A stretch of 64,000 nt of DNA, from positions 62,001 to 126,000 of the forward strand of contig DYKI01000001.1 in assembly GCA_020722705.1 (NCBI GenBank). Direction: 5' to 3'. This document shows, piece by piece, positions 41,368-50,569 of the stretch (the first letter of the stretch is position 1; each line of letters starts with the position of its first letter). The DNA is from Chthonomonas calidirosea. Its GTDB lineage: Bacteria; Armatimonadota; Chthonomonadetes; Chthonomonadales; CAJBBX01. The position numbers and the translations under genes were made by a program. Under the pieces are notes generated by a model. It was not told where the DNA came from and did not search any database. It was given only the letters and a program-made list of their open reading frames with translations.

Positions 41368-43095
41368 TCAATCCGAACTCATGACGCACGCTTCCACCTG
41401 ACCGGTACGAGAGCAGTACTCGTCAAGGACGATCAGTTCGTCGTCCAGCCCAATGGTATCGTGCGGCCCGACTACGGAGGCCGCATCCTGCCCTGGCCTT
41501 CGCCGTAGCAGTATGGCAAGCTGCCCGGAAGTCCGCGCCTCCCGCACCGTCTTTCCGGCCCATTGGCGAGTCAATGCCCTGTCGGCGCTCCTCAGCATGA
41601 GCAGGCGGCCCCTGTACCGGAATCCTTGATGGACGTTCGGCGCAAGAGCGCACGCCGCGAAGGTCGCTCCGGCAGCCAACGAAGGGTTCAGAACCACGTC
41701 AACGCCGAGGGCCGACGTCCCCAGCCGTCCCACAATGCGCGTGCTGAACACCCGGACTACGGTTCGAATGGCCGGGTTCAGCGTCTTGGCCATCTCGGCG
41801 ATGCGCAGGTTGACCACGTCGTTGTCGGTTACAACGGCAACGGCGCGCGCTTGCTTGATGCCCGCCTGTTCGATCACACGCTCGTCACTCGCATCACCGT
41901 GGATCACGGTCACATGGTCGCCGAGCGGATTTACGAACCTCAGGTCGCTACGCTGATCTACCGCCAGCACCTGCTCTCCGAGCCGCAAGAGGTCCGTGGC
42001 GACTCGATGCCCGAGATTGCCGACGCCTGCAACGACAACATGACCTTCCAGCTTGCTCCGGGGATACCCGAGTGCCTGTTCCACCCGCACGGATACGAGA
42101 TAGTCCGTTACGATCCCGAATACGATAACCAGCAGCGCTGCACCCGAGAGCATCAATCCTATGCCAAAGAGCTTTACCAGTGGCGGCGCGTGCAGCAAGG
42201 TGATGTCCCCAAAGCCGACCGTTGTCACGATACTGGCCGTAAAGTACAGCGAGTCCAGCCAGGACAGTCCGAGTGCCACTCTGAAAACGACAATCCCGAC
42301 GGCAATGGCGGATGCAAAGGCAGCGAACGCCCATTTCATGGCTGGAGAAGAGGATCGCCAGAGGCCCGCCAACAGGGTTGTGGCCAAGGCACGCCGTCTG
42401 GCCGCGCGCCTTTTGCCGGTGCACACCGAGCGCGCCTGATCGGGACAGTTTCCGGCAGTCGTCTGAACAGCCTGCGCCACGATCAGCGTTGCCCCCACAG
42501 GCAGAGGCACACTGCGATCGGCTAGACCGACTTCGCCGTTCTGCATGCCGGCCAGGCCGATCGGTATGCCATTCATGCGGTCGGCCAATGCGTCAACCGT
42601 CAGGCCGGCTTCAGTCTCGGTTATGCTCTGTTCCTCGACCAGAACGCCGTATTGTCCCGCCACCGTCGTCCGTATGCGTGCATCGCCAAGGATGGCTGCC
42701 ACAAAGGAACCGGCCGCAACGTCTCCTGCGTTAAGCACCGCGCGCACTGCCATGCGCTGTCGAACGCGCTCACCCAGTTGACGGTCGTAGAGACGCAGGA
42801 CTATGGGCACGTTGGGCGCAAGCTCCCCGGCGTACAGCGCGGTCTCCAGATTGGCGAGATCATCATCAGTGGCCACGATCAGCGCCCGGGCATTCGGGAG
42901 GTCAGCCTCGATCAGAGCCCTATCGTCACGCTCATCGTCGAGGATCACTGCGCTCGCCCAGCGCTGAACCCGTATCGCCCATTCGGCAGGCATATCCCGC
43001 GCGATGACAACGACCTCCAGTCCCAGGGAGTGCAGTATCTCGAGCGTCGACACGCCGACTTTGCCGAGCCCGCACAGGACAACGTGGTTGGTCAT
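41368..43095 (-). CDS. Potassium channel with RCK/TrkA domains on both sides of the pore
   Basis: A 575-residue protein with an unusual order. Residues 3-120 are a TrkA-N/RCK Rossmann domain (VVLCGLGKVGVSTLEIL). Residues of about 140-220 resemble a TrkA-C module. A two-helix pore follows at about 255-340, with the K+ filter TTVGFGD. A second TrkA-N domain (HVVVAGVGNLGHRVATDLL) comes next, with a C-terminal TrkA-C-like region ending in LDDELIVLDEY. MthK-type channels carry the RCK only after the pore. The N-terminal RCK would also be cytoplasmic if both ends face inside. The ATG at 43095 overlaps the cca stop by four bases. Confidence 0.88.
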   Translation of the reverse strand: MTNHVVLCGLGKVGVSTLEILHSLGLEVVVIARDMPAEWAIRVQRWASAVILDDERDDRALIEADLPNARALIVATDDDLANLETALYAGELAPNVPIVLRLYDRQLGERVRQRMAVRAVLNAGDVAAGSFVAAILGDARIRTTVAGQYGVLVEEQSITETEAGLTVDALADRMNGIPIGLAGMQNGEVGLADRSVPLPVGATLIVAQAVQTTAGNCPDQARSVCTGKRRAARRRALATTLLAGLWRSSSPAMKWAFAAFASAIAVGIVVFRVALGLSWLDSLYFTASIVTTVGFGDITLLHAPPLVKLFGIGLMLSGAALLVIVFGIVTDYLVSVRVEQALGYPRSKLEGHVVVAGVGNLGHRVATDLLRLGEQVLAVDQRSDLRFVNPLGDHVTVIHGDASDERVIEQAGIKQARAVAVVTDNDVVNLRIAEMAKTLNPAIRTVVRVFSTRIVGRLGTSALGVDVVLNPSLAAGATFAACALAPNVHQGFRYRGRLLMLRSADRALTRQWAGKTVREARTSGQLAILLRRRPGQDAASVVGPHDTIGLDDELIVLDEYCSRTGQVEACVMSSD

Positions 43096-44483
43096 TGACG
43101 ATCCCGGTCGAGCGCCGAAGCCCATCTGCGGACGGCATCGCGCGCGCCGTCAACATCGCCAGGACTGAGGCGGCCATCGAGGATTTCGTTGACAAGGTAT
43201 TCCTTGGCCTTGCCGACCACGGGACCAGGCGGAATGCCGAGTGCATCCATGATCTCTGAGCCGGTCAGGGGGCTCCGCACGGCGACAACATTCATCGCCG
43301 CGTTCGCCGCCTCTATTCGAGTCCGCACAGCACTCAAATCCGTTGTCTCTTTGCTGCCTTGCGTCGCAGCCATGTCGGCGCGCGCAACATCGTAGAGGTC
43401 GTTCAGATACGGGCCAAGGTCGCGTATCAGTCTCCTCACGGCCGCTTCCGACCACTGTGGCTTGACCTCGCCAAGGCGCATGTGGAGTCTTACCAGATCG
43501 CAAACGGCATGGGTGACATCCGAAGGCATCCGCAGCCGTGTAAGCGCAGTGCGAGCCATCTCGGCGCCGACGTGCTGATGATCGTAGAAATGAACGCCGC
43601 GCTCGTCCTCAGATCGCGTGGCCGGCTTGCCCACATCGTGGAAGAGGATCCCGAGCCGGACCTCCAGCGATGCCGACGGCTCAAGCGCCGATAATGCCAG
43701 CATCGTGTGGGTCCAAACATCATGGGCATGCCACTCATTTTGCGTGACCCCAACCATACCGGTCAGCTCGGGAATCGTCCGGTCCAGGAGCCCTGATTCC
43801 CGAAGCAGCTCAAACCCTCGTGCCGCCGCCTCCGACATGACGATTTTGATGAGCTCGTCCCTGATACGCTCGGCCGAAACGACCCGCGCCCCGTCGCCGA
43901 CGAGGTCTATCCGGTGCGCCTGATCGAGGACACCTTGCCACGTCGCTTCCTCAATCGTGAAGCCAAGCGTCACGGCAAAGCGGATCGCCCTCAGCATCCG
44001 CAGCGGATCGTCGCGGAAGGTCGCTGCAGGCTCCAACGGCGTGCGAATCAGCCGCGCTTGAAGATCGCTGACACCGAGCCCGGTGAGATCCTGAATGCCG
44101 GGACGGTGCAGGTTCTCGATCAGCGTGTTGATGGTGAAGTCCCGCCGGCAGACGTCGTCAGCCAGGCTGCCGCGACGAACTGAAGGCTTCCGTGATGATG
44201 GGTCGTAGGACTCCGATCGAGCCGAAGCAAGCTCTACCGGTACGCCGCTGACCTGCACACGGGCCGTGCCGAATCGCGGATATGTCACCGGGGCATGTTC
44301 GGACAGGCCTGCACGATAGATCATGGCGGCCATAGCGCAGGCGTCGCCATCCACCACGATATCAATGTCGGGGTTGAACGGTCTGCCGAGAAGCCGATCG
44401 CGAAGGACACCACCCACTACATAGAGACGCCCCTCGTATTCGGTGCCGGCGGTCAGCTCGCGAATGGGATCAAGAACATTCAT
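43092..44483 (-). CDS. cca: CCA-adding enzyme/poly(A) polymerase family with HD domain
   Basis: A class II nucleotidyltransferase of 463 residues. The catalytic head has LYVVGGVLRDRLLGRPFNPDIDIVV, with the Gly-Gly and the DxD pair. The second signature is DVCRRDFTINTLIE, and an Arg-rich neck follows (RDDPLRMLRAIRFA). The C-terminal part is an HD phosphohydrolase domain (HDVWTHTMLAL, LFHDVGKPATR). Three of the five tRNA genes in this window lack an encoded CCA, so this activity is needed. The frame extends to 44621, but an extended -10 element (TGCCATAAT) would start transcription exactly at the A of the ATG at 44483, and MNVLDPIREL fits the family. Confidence 0.92.
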   Translation of the reverse strand: MNVLDPIRELTAGTEYEGRLYVVGGVLRDRLLGRPFNPDIDIVVDGDACAMAAMIYRAGLSEHAPVTYPRFGTARVQVSGVPVELASARSESYDPSSRKPSVRRGSLADDVCRRDFTINTLIENLHRPGIQDLTGLGVSDLQARLIRTPLEPAATFRDDPLRMLRAIRFAVTLGFTIEEATWQGVLDQAHRIDLVGDGARVVSAERIRDELIKIVMSEAAARGFELLRESGLLDRTIPELTGMVGVTQNEWHAHDVWTHTMLALSALEPSASLEVRLGILFHDVGKPATRSEDERGVHFYDHQHVGAEMARTALTRLRMPSDVTHAVCDLVRLHMRLGEVKPQWSEAAVRRLIRDLGPYLNDLYDVARADMAATQGSKETTDLSAVRTRIEAANAAMNVVAVRSPLTGSEIMDALGIPPGPVVGKAKEYLVNEILDGRLSPGDVDGARDAVRRWASALDRDRQ

Positions 44484-44489
44484 TGTGGC

Positions 44490-44498
44490 ATTATGGCA
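44490..44498 (-). promoter_or_regulatory. Extended -10 promoter of cca giving a leaderless start
   Basis: On the minus strand TGCCATAAT (44498 to 44490) fits TGnTATAAT with one change. The distance places the transcript start at 44483, the first base of the cca ATG. No good -35 box is visible. Confidence 0.55.
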
Positions 44499-44553
44499 TC
44501 GGCACGCAACGTCAGGCACAGGCGAACCAGCCTGTCGCCATACTTCGCGCGCG

Positions 44554-44582
44554 TTGACCCGGCGCCAATCTGCGAGTACAAT
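44554..44582 (+). promoter_or_regulatory. Promoter of the acyl-CoA ligase gene
   Basis: The -35 box TTGACC (44554-44559) and -10 box TACAAT (44577-44582) are spaced 17 bases. The predicted start near 44589 is five bases before the ATG at 44594, leaving no room for a ribosome site. Confidence 0.8.
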
Positions 44583-44593
44583 GCCGCTCTCCA

Positions 44594-46393
44594 ATGGCTG
44601 AGGCTGCACAGCAAAACGCACTTACCGTCTACCGTGCATTCCAGCGCACGGCAGAACGACATCGTGACCGACCGGCGCTTCGTTTCAGATGCGGCAAGAC
44701 GATCTCGCGCCTCACCTATGGAGAGGTCGAGGCCAGAGTGAAGGCCCTGCGCCGAGCGCTCCGTGCCCGGGGCATCGAGCGCGGCGATCGGGTCGCCATA
44801 TTGTCCTACAACCGACCGGAATGGATCGTCGCCGATCTAGCGATCCAGGGACTCGGAGCCGTTGACGTTCCGATCTACCACACCCTGCCCCCGGCGCAAG
44901 TCGCCCACTACCTGAGGGATTCCGGCGCACGCTTCGTCTTTACAGAAGATGAGCGGCAGACGGCGAAGGTGAGTTCTGCGGATCCGAACGCGCCGGCTGT
45001 GCAAATCTGTCAGTTCTCCGGGCCGGTTGCAGACGGCGTCCTTTCATTCGATGGTCTCGTGGCGCAAGCGGAGCCCGACGACGACCTCGATGCGCGACTG
45101 GACGCCGAGGAAGCAGCCGTACAGCCCGATGCGATCGCCACATTCATCTACACCTCAGGCACCACCGGAGCGCCGAAGGGAGCCATGCTCTCCCACCGCG
45201 CCCTCCTGCATACGGGTCAGGCCGCGCAGCAGTTCGTCGCCCTGGACGAGCGTGACGTGTTCCTCTCGTTCCTGCCTCTGTGCCACGTCGTTGAGCGCGT
45301 CGGAGGCCTCTATCTGCCCATCCTGATCGGAGCGGAGATCGTCATATCGCAGGGCCCGTTCGCTCTCGCCGGCGAGTTGGCTGAGGCCGACGCAACCGTC
45401 TTCCTGTGTGTGCCCCGCGTGTACGACCTCATGCGGGAACGCGCCGTTGAGGCGATCGCTCAGCTTCCTCCACTGCGCTGCCGTCTGGCGGAGTTCGCCC
45501 TGAGCGTGGGCCGCAGACGCCTCACCGTCATCGAGGCAGGTCGCACTCCAGGCTCCATGCTGTCGGCAGCCTACCTGCTTGCCGATAGGCTCGTACTCCG
45601 CACCCTGAGGCGACGGCTGACCGGCAGATGCATGCGATTCCTCGTCTCCGGCGGCGCGGCCCTGCCCAGGGATACAGGAAGCTTCATGGCTTCGATCGGC
45701 ATGACCTTGCTCGAAGGCTACGGCCTGACAGAGTTTCCGGTGATATCGCTGAACCGTCCGACGGACAACCGAATCGGAACCGTCGGGACGGCGTTGCCCG
45801 GTGTCGAAATACGGATATCGGACAGCGGAGAAGTCCTTGCGCGCGGGCCGAGTCTGATGCTGGGCTATCACAATCGGCCCGAAGACACGGCAAGCATGAT
45901 CGGCGACGGATGGCTCCATTCGGGTGACGTAGGGTCGCTCGACAAGGACGGGCATCTTCGGATCACCGATCGGATCAAGGATATCATCGTCCTGGGAAGC
46001 GGCAAGAACGTGGCCCCACAGCCGATCGAGGCCATGCTGCGGCAGAGTCCGTTCATCACCGAAGCCGTCTTGTTCGGGGACGGCCGCATCGGGGTGATCG
46101 CGCTGATCGTGCCTGATTTCGAGCACATACGCACATACCTTCGTGCTCAAGGCCATGGGGACACCGATTCACCGGAGGCCATAGCTGTTCATCCCGAGGC
46201 GATCAGGCTCATCAAACGGGAGATTGACGCAGTTTCGACGAACCTGGCAGACTACGAGCGTGTCAAGGACTTTCGCCTGCTGCCAAGGCCGTTCACCATC
46301 GAAACCGGTGAGTTGACCCCCACGATGAAGACGCGCCGCAGGACGATCGCTGAACGGTACGCCGAGGAGCTCGCTCAGATGACGCGCAAGTGA
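44594..46393 (+). CDS. Long-chain fatty acid-CoA ligase (AMP-dependent synthetase)
   Basis: A 599-residue adenylate-forming enzyme that activates a fatty acid through an acyl-AMP to acyl-CoA. The P-loop is FIYTSGTTGAPKG. Further motifs are FLPLCHVVERVGG, GYGLTEFPVISLNR and the DGWLHSGDVGSLDKDGHLRITDRIKD hinge. GSGKNVAPQPIE supplies the A8/A10 region. The overall match is to the FAA1/FadD15-type long-chain ligases. Chain-length preference cannot be read. The start is set by the promoter, which ends 12 bases before the ATG. No beta-oxidation gene is nearby. Confidence 0.94.
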   Translation: MAEAAQQNALTVYRAFQRTAERHRDRPALRFRCGKTISRLTYGEVEARVKALRRALRARGIERGDRVAILSYNRPEWIVADLAIQGLGAVDVPIYHTLPPAQVAHYLRDSGARFVFTEDERQTAKVSSADPNAPAVQICQFSGPVADGVLSFDGLVAQAEPDDDLDARLDAEEAAVQPDAIATFIYTSGTTGAPKGAMLSHRALLHTGQAAQQFVALDERDVFLSFLPLCHVVERVGGLYLPILIGAEIVISQGPFALAGELAEADATVFLCVPRVYDLMRERAVEAIAQLPPLRCRLAEFALSVGRRRLTVIEAGRTPGSMLSAAYLLADRLVLRTLRRRLTGRCMRFLVSGGAALPRDTGSFMASIGMTLLEGYGLTEFPVISLNRPTDNRIGTVGTALPGVEIRISDSGEVLARGPSLMLGYHNRPEDTASMIGDGWLHSGDVGSLDKDGHLRITDRIKDIIVLGSGKNVAPQPIEAMLRQSPFITEAVLFGDGRIGVIALIVPDFEHIRTYLRAQGHGDTDSPEAIAVHPEAIRLIKREIDAVSTNLADYERVKDFRLLPRPFTIETGELTPTMKTRRRTIAERYAEELAQMTRK

Positions 46394-46468
46394 AGCTCCG
46401 CGATCCTCCTGAAACCAACACGCAGTTTGAGCGGTAGATCAGGCGTACCTCAATCTCAGGGAGAGCCC

Positions 46469-47383
46469 ATGTCCGTAGCTGCAACAACAGATCTGATCGT
46501 CAAGTACGGGTCCAAGGCCGCCATCACAGGGCTGACACTGGAGATACCTGAAGGCTCGGTCGGCCTTCTCGGTCCCAATGGCGCCGGCAAGACAACGCTG
46601 CTCAAGACCTGGCTGGGGTTCATCCGTCCATATGCCGGTTCGGCGTCCGTGCTCGGCATGAGCGCTGTCACCGATGGTCTGCGCATCCGGCAGAGAATCG
46701 GCCTGATGCCCGAGCAGGACTGCCATATCCCCGGCATGAACGCGGTTTCGTATGTCTCCTATACGGGCGAACTGGCCGGCATGCCCGGCAATCATGCCAT
46801 GCGCCGCGCCCACGAGGTCCTCGAGTACTGCGGTCTTGGCGAGGCTCGGTACAGGCCCATCGAGACCTATTCGACCGGAATGCGGCAGCGTATTAAGCTG
46901 GCGCAGGCCCTGGTCCACGGCCCGAAGCTCCTGCTCCTTGACGAACCGACCAATGGCCTCGATCCCGAAGGAAGAGGAGAGATGCTGCGCCTTGTCCGCG
47001 ACATCTCTGCCGGCAAGGGTATCAACGTAGTCGTATGCTCACACCTTCTTCCCGATGTCGAGGAGACCTGCACGCACGTGGTCGTCATTCGCGCAGGCCA
47101 GTTGGTTACCCAGGGTCTGGTAGACGATCTGCGTCGCACCGGCGGGTTACAGGTTGACGTGGAGCTCCGGGAGCCATCCGAGGCGTTCCTGGCCACACTC
47201 ACCAACGGAGGCGCCAGAGTGGTGTCAAGCATGGGGTCACGTTGCCGCATTGCCATGCCCGAGGGTGTGAAGGACGCCGCGATCGAGGTTTTCCAGGCGG
47301 CTCTCGCATCGGGAGCTCAGGTCAGATCGCTCAAGCCTGCCCTGCGGTCGCTTGAGGATGTGTTCATGGAGGCTGTTGCATGA
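46469..47383 (+). CDS. ABC transporter ATPase (ABC-2 type, first pair)
   Basis: A 304-residue ABC ATPase of the drug/lipid export type. Walker A is GPNGAGKTT, the signature is YSTGMRQRIKLAQAL, Walker B is LLLLDEPTNGLD, and the switch His is in CSHLLPDV. The signature STGMR instead of SGG is common in ABC-2 exporters. A C-terminal extension of about 80 residues may bind the permease. The ATG at 46469 has GGGAG 6 bases upstream. The next gene, a permease, overlaps its stop by four bases, and a second ATPase-permease pair follows directly. Confidence 0.92.
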   Translation: MSVAATTDLIVKYGSKAAITGLTLEIPEGSVGLLGPNGAGKTTLLKTWLGFIRPYAGSASVLGMSAVTDGLRIRQRIGLMPEQDCHIPGMNAVSYVSYTGELAGMPGNHAMRRAHEVLEYCGLGEARYRPIETYSTGMRQRIKLAQALVHGPKLLLLDEPTNGLDPEGRGEMLRLVRDISAGKGINVVVCSHLLPDVEETCTHVVVIRAGQLVTQGLVDDLRRTGGLQVDVELREPSEAFLATLTNGGARVVSSMGSRCRIAMPEGVKDAAIEVFQAALASGAQVRSLKPALRSLEDVFMEAVA

Positions 47384-48366
47384 CCAACCCGCAGCCCCAG
47401 CAGCAATCGGGCACCGCAAGCGTCGTCTCCCCCATCGCCGACGTCAGCTATCGCGACTACGACGGTCCGCTCCACAACCGCGCCATGCGGTGGTGGATCG
47501 TGGCTCTTTCCGGCATCCGGCAGGCGCTTCGAAAGTGGTGGTTCTGGCTGCTTGTCCTGATCTCGATGACGCCGTATGCGTTTACCGGCCTGCTGCTGTT
47601 CGTGCAAACACGGCTTGGAGCCGACGTACAGGAGGTCATGCTCGGTGCGCAGCAGCGCGGGCGCTTCGCATTGCTGTTCTTCCAGGCATTCGATCAGCAA
47701 CTGTTCTGGCTGATGGTCATCGGGTTGACCGTCGGTGCCGCGAGCATCGCTGCCGATAACCGCACCAACGCACTGCAGGTGTATCTGGCCAAACCCATCA
47801 CGAAGACCGACTACCTGCTCGGCAAGTGGATGGGGGTCTTCGTCGTCGTTTTCGTTGCCGCCATGCTGCCCGCACTGCTCCTGTTCCTCTTCTGCATGCT
47901 CAGCTACTGGCGCGAAGGTTTTCGACAGGAGCCCTGGCTCATCGTCAAGATTGTGGGGGCATCGGTCGTCGCCGCCGCCGGTTACTCCAGCCTGTTCGTG
48001 GGCGTATCTGCGTGGTGCCGATCGGCCATGGTGTCAGGCGCTTTGAGCGCAGGCGCATACCTTGCGAGCAGCATCGTCGCCTTTGTGCTCTGGGCGGCAC
48101 TGTATCTGCGCGATGTGCGGACAGGAGACCTGACTGCCGGCACACTCGTCCAGAACGCCTCACTGTCGGGGGTCATCAAGTCGGTCGCCTGGAACATCTT
48201 CGACGTTTCGGTACGTGTGCCCGGACGACCGGGACGCATGTTCACCCCAGTGGAAATACCCCCACCCGAGCTGTGGATCATGCTTACCGCGTACCTGGCC
48301 ATCGTCATCGGGGGCATTGTCGCCGCACGCATTAGAATACGAGCCGTTGAGGTCATTGCAGGATGA
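47380..48366 (+). CDS. ABC-2 type permease (first pair)
   Basis: A 328-residue inner-membrane protein with about six hydrophobic helices. The first helix is near residues 50-75 (WWFWLLVLISMTPYAFTGLLLF). The NRTNALQVYLAKPITKTDYLLGKW segment is the hallmark of this permease group, where ABC-2 exporters couple to the ATPase. It overlaps genes on both sides by four bases, so the four-gene set is one operon. The substrate is unknown. Confidence 0.88.
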   Translation: MTNPQPQQQSGTASVVSPIADVSYRDYDGPLHNRAMRWWIVALSGIRQALRKWWFWLLVLISMTPYAFTGLLLFVQTRLGADVQEVMLGAQQRGRFALLFFQAFDQQLFWLMVIGLTVGAASIAADNRTNALQVYLAKPITKTDYLLGKWMGVFVVVFVAAMLPALLLFLFCMLSYWREGFRQEPWLIVKIVGASVVAAAGYSSLFVGVSAWCRSAMVSGALSAGAYLASSIVAFVLWAALYLRDVRTGDLTAGTLVQNASLSGVIKSVAWNIFDVSVRVPGRPGRMFTPVEIPPPELWIMLTAYLAIVIGGIVAARIRIRAVEVIAG

Positions 48367-49283
48367 TCAAGCTCGCGCGGGCCTCTCGCTGGTACGGGCA
48401 GGTGATCGGCCTCAACGATGTGTCCTGTGAGATCGGCCCGGGACTGACCGCTCTGCTTGGCCCAAACGGAGCCGGCAAATCCACTCTGATGAAACTGGTG
48501 ACCGGTCAGCTTCGCCCCACAACCGGCGACGTGCACGTGTTTGGCGAGCGGCCCTTTGCCAACACACGCGTGTTCCGCAGGATCGGATACTGCCCCGAAG
48601 TGGAGTCCTGCTATGAAGACATGACCGGCGAGGACTTCGTCGGCATGCTGGCCGCGCTCTCCGGAATGTCACCGGCAGAAAGCGCTCGCCGTGCCCGGGA
48701 GGCGATCGAGATGGTCGGAATGACCTCCGCGGCATCGCGAAAGATAGGGGGCTACTCGAAGGGCATGCGCCAGCGCGTCAAGATCGCTCAGGCGATCGCC
48801 CATGATCCCGACCTGTTGATCCTCGACGAACCGTTGAACGGCCTCGATCCTGTCGGCCGACGCGAGATGAGCGACCTGTTCGTCAAGCTCGCTTCGCAGG
48901 GCAAGTGCGTGGTGGTTTCGAGCCATATCCTGTACGAGGTCGAACAGATGACTCGACAGATCATCCTCATAGACCGAGGGCGAATGCGCGCCATGGGCGA
49001 CGTCTACCAGATACGCGCGCTTATTGATGCGCACCCTCATCGAGTCACAATCGCCTGCCCCCAGGCTCGCCAGTTGGCAAGACGCATGCTTGAGTTCCCA
49101 TATGTCCTGAGCGTGGCACTCGACGGATCCGGCGAGTCCACGTTGACCATCGAGACGCGTCAGCCCGACCAGTTCTACGACGATCTGCCGCGCATTGCCG
49201 TGGGTGACGGCTACCACATCACCGAGTTCGAATCACCCGACAACAATCTCGAAGCGGTGTTCCGCTATCTGGTCAAAGGATAG
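48363..49283 (+). CDS. ABC transporter ATPase (ABC-2 type, second pair)
   Basis: A 306-residue ABC ATPase paralogous to the one at 46469. Walker A is GPNGAGKST, the signature is YSKGMRQRVKIAQAI, Walker B is LLILDEPLNGLD, and the switch His is in SSHILYEV. The Thr of the usual DEPTNGLD is Leu here. The family includes the ATPases of YxlF/NatA-like exporters. Its stop is seven bases before the start of the second permease. Two different ATPases and permeases in one operon suggest a heteromeric exporter or two related ones. Confidence 0.92.
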   Translation: MIKLARASRWYGQVIGLNDVSCEIGPGLTALLGPNGAGKSTLMKLVTGQLRPTTGDVHVFGERPFANTRVFRRIGYCPEVESCYEDMTGEDFVGMLAALSGMSPAESARRAREAIEMVGMTSAASRKIGGYSKGMRQRVKIAQAIAHDPDLLILDEPLNGLDPVGRREMSDLFVKLASQGKCVVVSSHILYEVEQMTRQIILIDRGRMRAMGDVYQIRALIDAHPHRVTIACPQARQLARRMLEFPYVLSVALDGSGESTLTIETRQPDQFYDDLPRIAVGDGYHITEFESPDNNLEAVFRYLVKG

Positions 49284-49290
49284 GCGCACG

Positions 49291-50442
49291 ATGGTAGAGC
49301 GATTCCTGCTTCCGGCAGCCCTGCGCGACCTGATTTCGTTCCGGCGGCTGCTTGTTGCCGCCGTGCTCATCATCGGTCCATCCTGCGTGGCTGTTCTGAT
49401 CCGCATCGGAACGCGCGGATCGTTTGACGGCGTTGCCACATATGGCGCACTCGTGTCTCTCCTGGTGTTCGGTTTCGTGTTGCCGATCCTGGCAGTCGTT
49501 TTCGGCACCGGAGCTGTCACACAGGAGATAGAACAGAAGACTATCGTCTATCTGCTCACGCGCCCCGTGCACCGCTGGCGGATTCTGCTGGCGAAATACA
49601 TCGCCGCCTGGCTCAGCATTTCCGTGACAGGAGTGTTGGGCATTGTCCTCCTCTCCGCCGTCACCTATCAGAGCCGCCCGGGAGGCGGCAGCACCCGTCT
49701 CTACGTCAGCAGCTTGCGCGATCCACGTGCGCTCCTGAGCCGACTCCAGACGCCCGATGACACCGTTACGGAGTACTTGAGGGGGAGACTGTCGCAATCC
49801 ACCGGTGATCTGCTCGACCGTTGGGACCCGGAGACGCCTCCGGGACGCCGGCTCCTCCGCAGCGTTCTCAAGGACCTGAATCGTGTCATAGTATCGGACC
49901 GAAACCTGTACACGAAAGAACGCTTCGGAGCAGTGCAGGTACCTGAGGATGCCCGGCAACTGATCGCGGACGGCGCTCGCGGACCATCGCTGGCTCGGCT
50001 CAACCGTTTGCTCATCGAGGCTGCTTTCCCGGACCAGATCAGCACAAGCCGAACGACCCGCAGCAGCCTGTGGCGCGACGTGCTGGTACTGCCTGTCGGC
50101 GCTGCCGCATACGGGGCCTTTTTCCTTCTGCTCGCCACTCTGTTCCAACGCGCGCTGATCTTTGGTCTCTTCCTTGCGTTCGGCTGGGAGTCCTGGGTGC
50201 CGATGCTCCCCGGCAACTTCAAGCTGGTCTCCGTCATGACGTACTTGCGCGCATTGGCCCCTCACGCTCGTCCAGAAACGCCCAGCATGGACCTCATGCA
50301 GCTCTTTGCGGCGCTCAGTCCCGACTCGGTGCCGGCCTCCGTGGCGTGGATGGTTCTTGGGGCAACGACTGCGGGGGCTCTCGTTCTGGCCATGCTGGTC
50401 TTCTCGTGGCGCGAGTATGTGCCGAAGGACGACAGCGTCTAG
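49291..50442 (+). CDS. ABC-2 type permease (second pair)
   Basis: A 383-residue inner-membrane protein. Helices 1-3 lie in the first 140 residues, with TGAVTQEIEQKTIVYLLTRPVHRWRILLAKY, the coupling segment of the NosY/ABC-2 group. A hydrophilic stretch of about 120 residues follows (roughly 145-265, with many Arg and Asp), which should be a soluble domain between helices. The last three helices are at the C-terminus. The big extracytoplasmic or cytoplasmic insertion sets it apart from the first permease. The ATG at 49291 is seven bases after the ATPase stop. Confidence 0.85.
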   Translation: MVERFLLPAALRDLISFRRLLVAAVLIIGPSCVAVLIRIGTRGSFDGVATYGALVSLLVFGFVLPILAVVFGTGAVTQEIEQKTIVYLLTRPVHRWRILLAKYIAAWLSISVTGVLGIVLLSAVTYQSRPGGGSTRLYVSSLRDPRALLSRLQTPDDTVTEYLRGRLSQSTGDLLDRWDPETPPGRRLLRSVLKDLNRVIVSDRNLYTKERFGAVQVPEDARQLIADGARGPSLARLNRLLIEAAFPDQISTSRTTRSSLWRDVLVLPVGAAAYGAFFLLLATLFQRALIFGLFLAFGWESWVPMLPGNFKLVSVMTYLRALAPHARPETPSMDLMQLFAALSPDSVPASVAWMVLGATTAGALVLAMLVFSWREYVPKDDSV

Positions 50443-50463
50443 CCGCATGTGAAGCGCTGCGCG

Positions 50464-50494
50464 TTGACGCCGACGGAGCGCGCTGAGCTATACT
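50464..50494 (+). promoter_or_regulatory. Possible promoter of tyrS
   Basis: The -35 box TTGACG (50464-50469) and -10 box TATACT (50489-50494) are spaced 19 bases, which is one or two more than ideal. The predicted start near 50501 leaves a leader of about 70 bases before the tyrS start at 50570. Confidence 0.5.
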
Positions 50495-50569
50495 TAGCCC
50501 TCCTTGCCTCGCCATGCCGCAACATGCGCGCAGCGTTGCGCAGGGCATTCCGCAACGAAGGTCATCAAC

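Noticed and set aside
44490-44520. Full -35/-10 promoter for cca
   Set aside because: No acceptable -35 box at 16-18 bases. Only the extended -10 element is reported.
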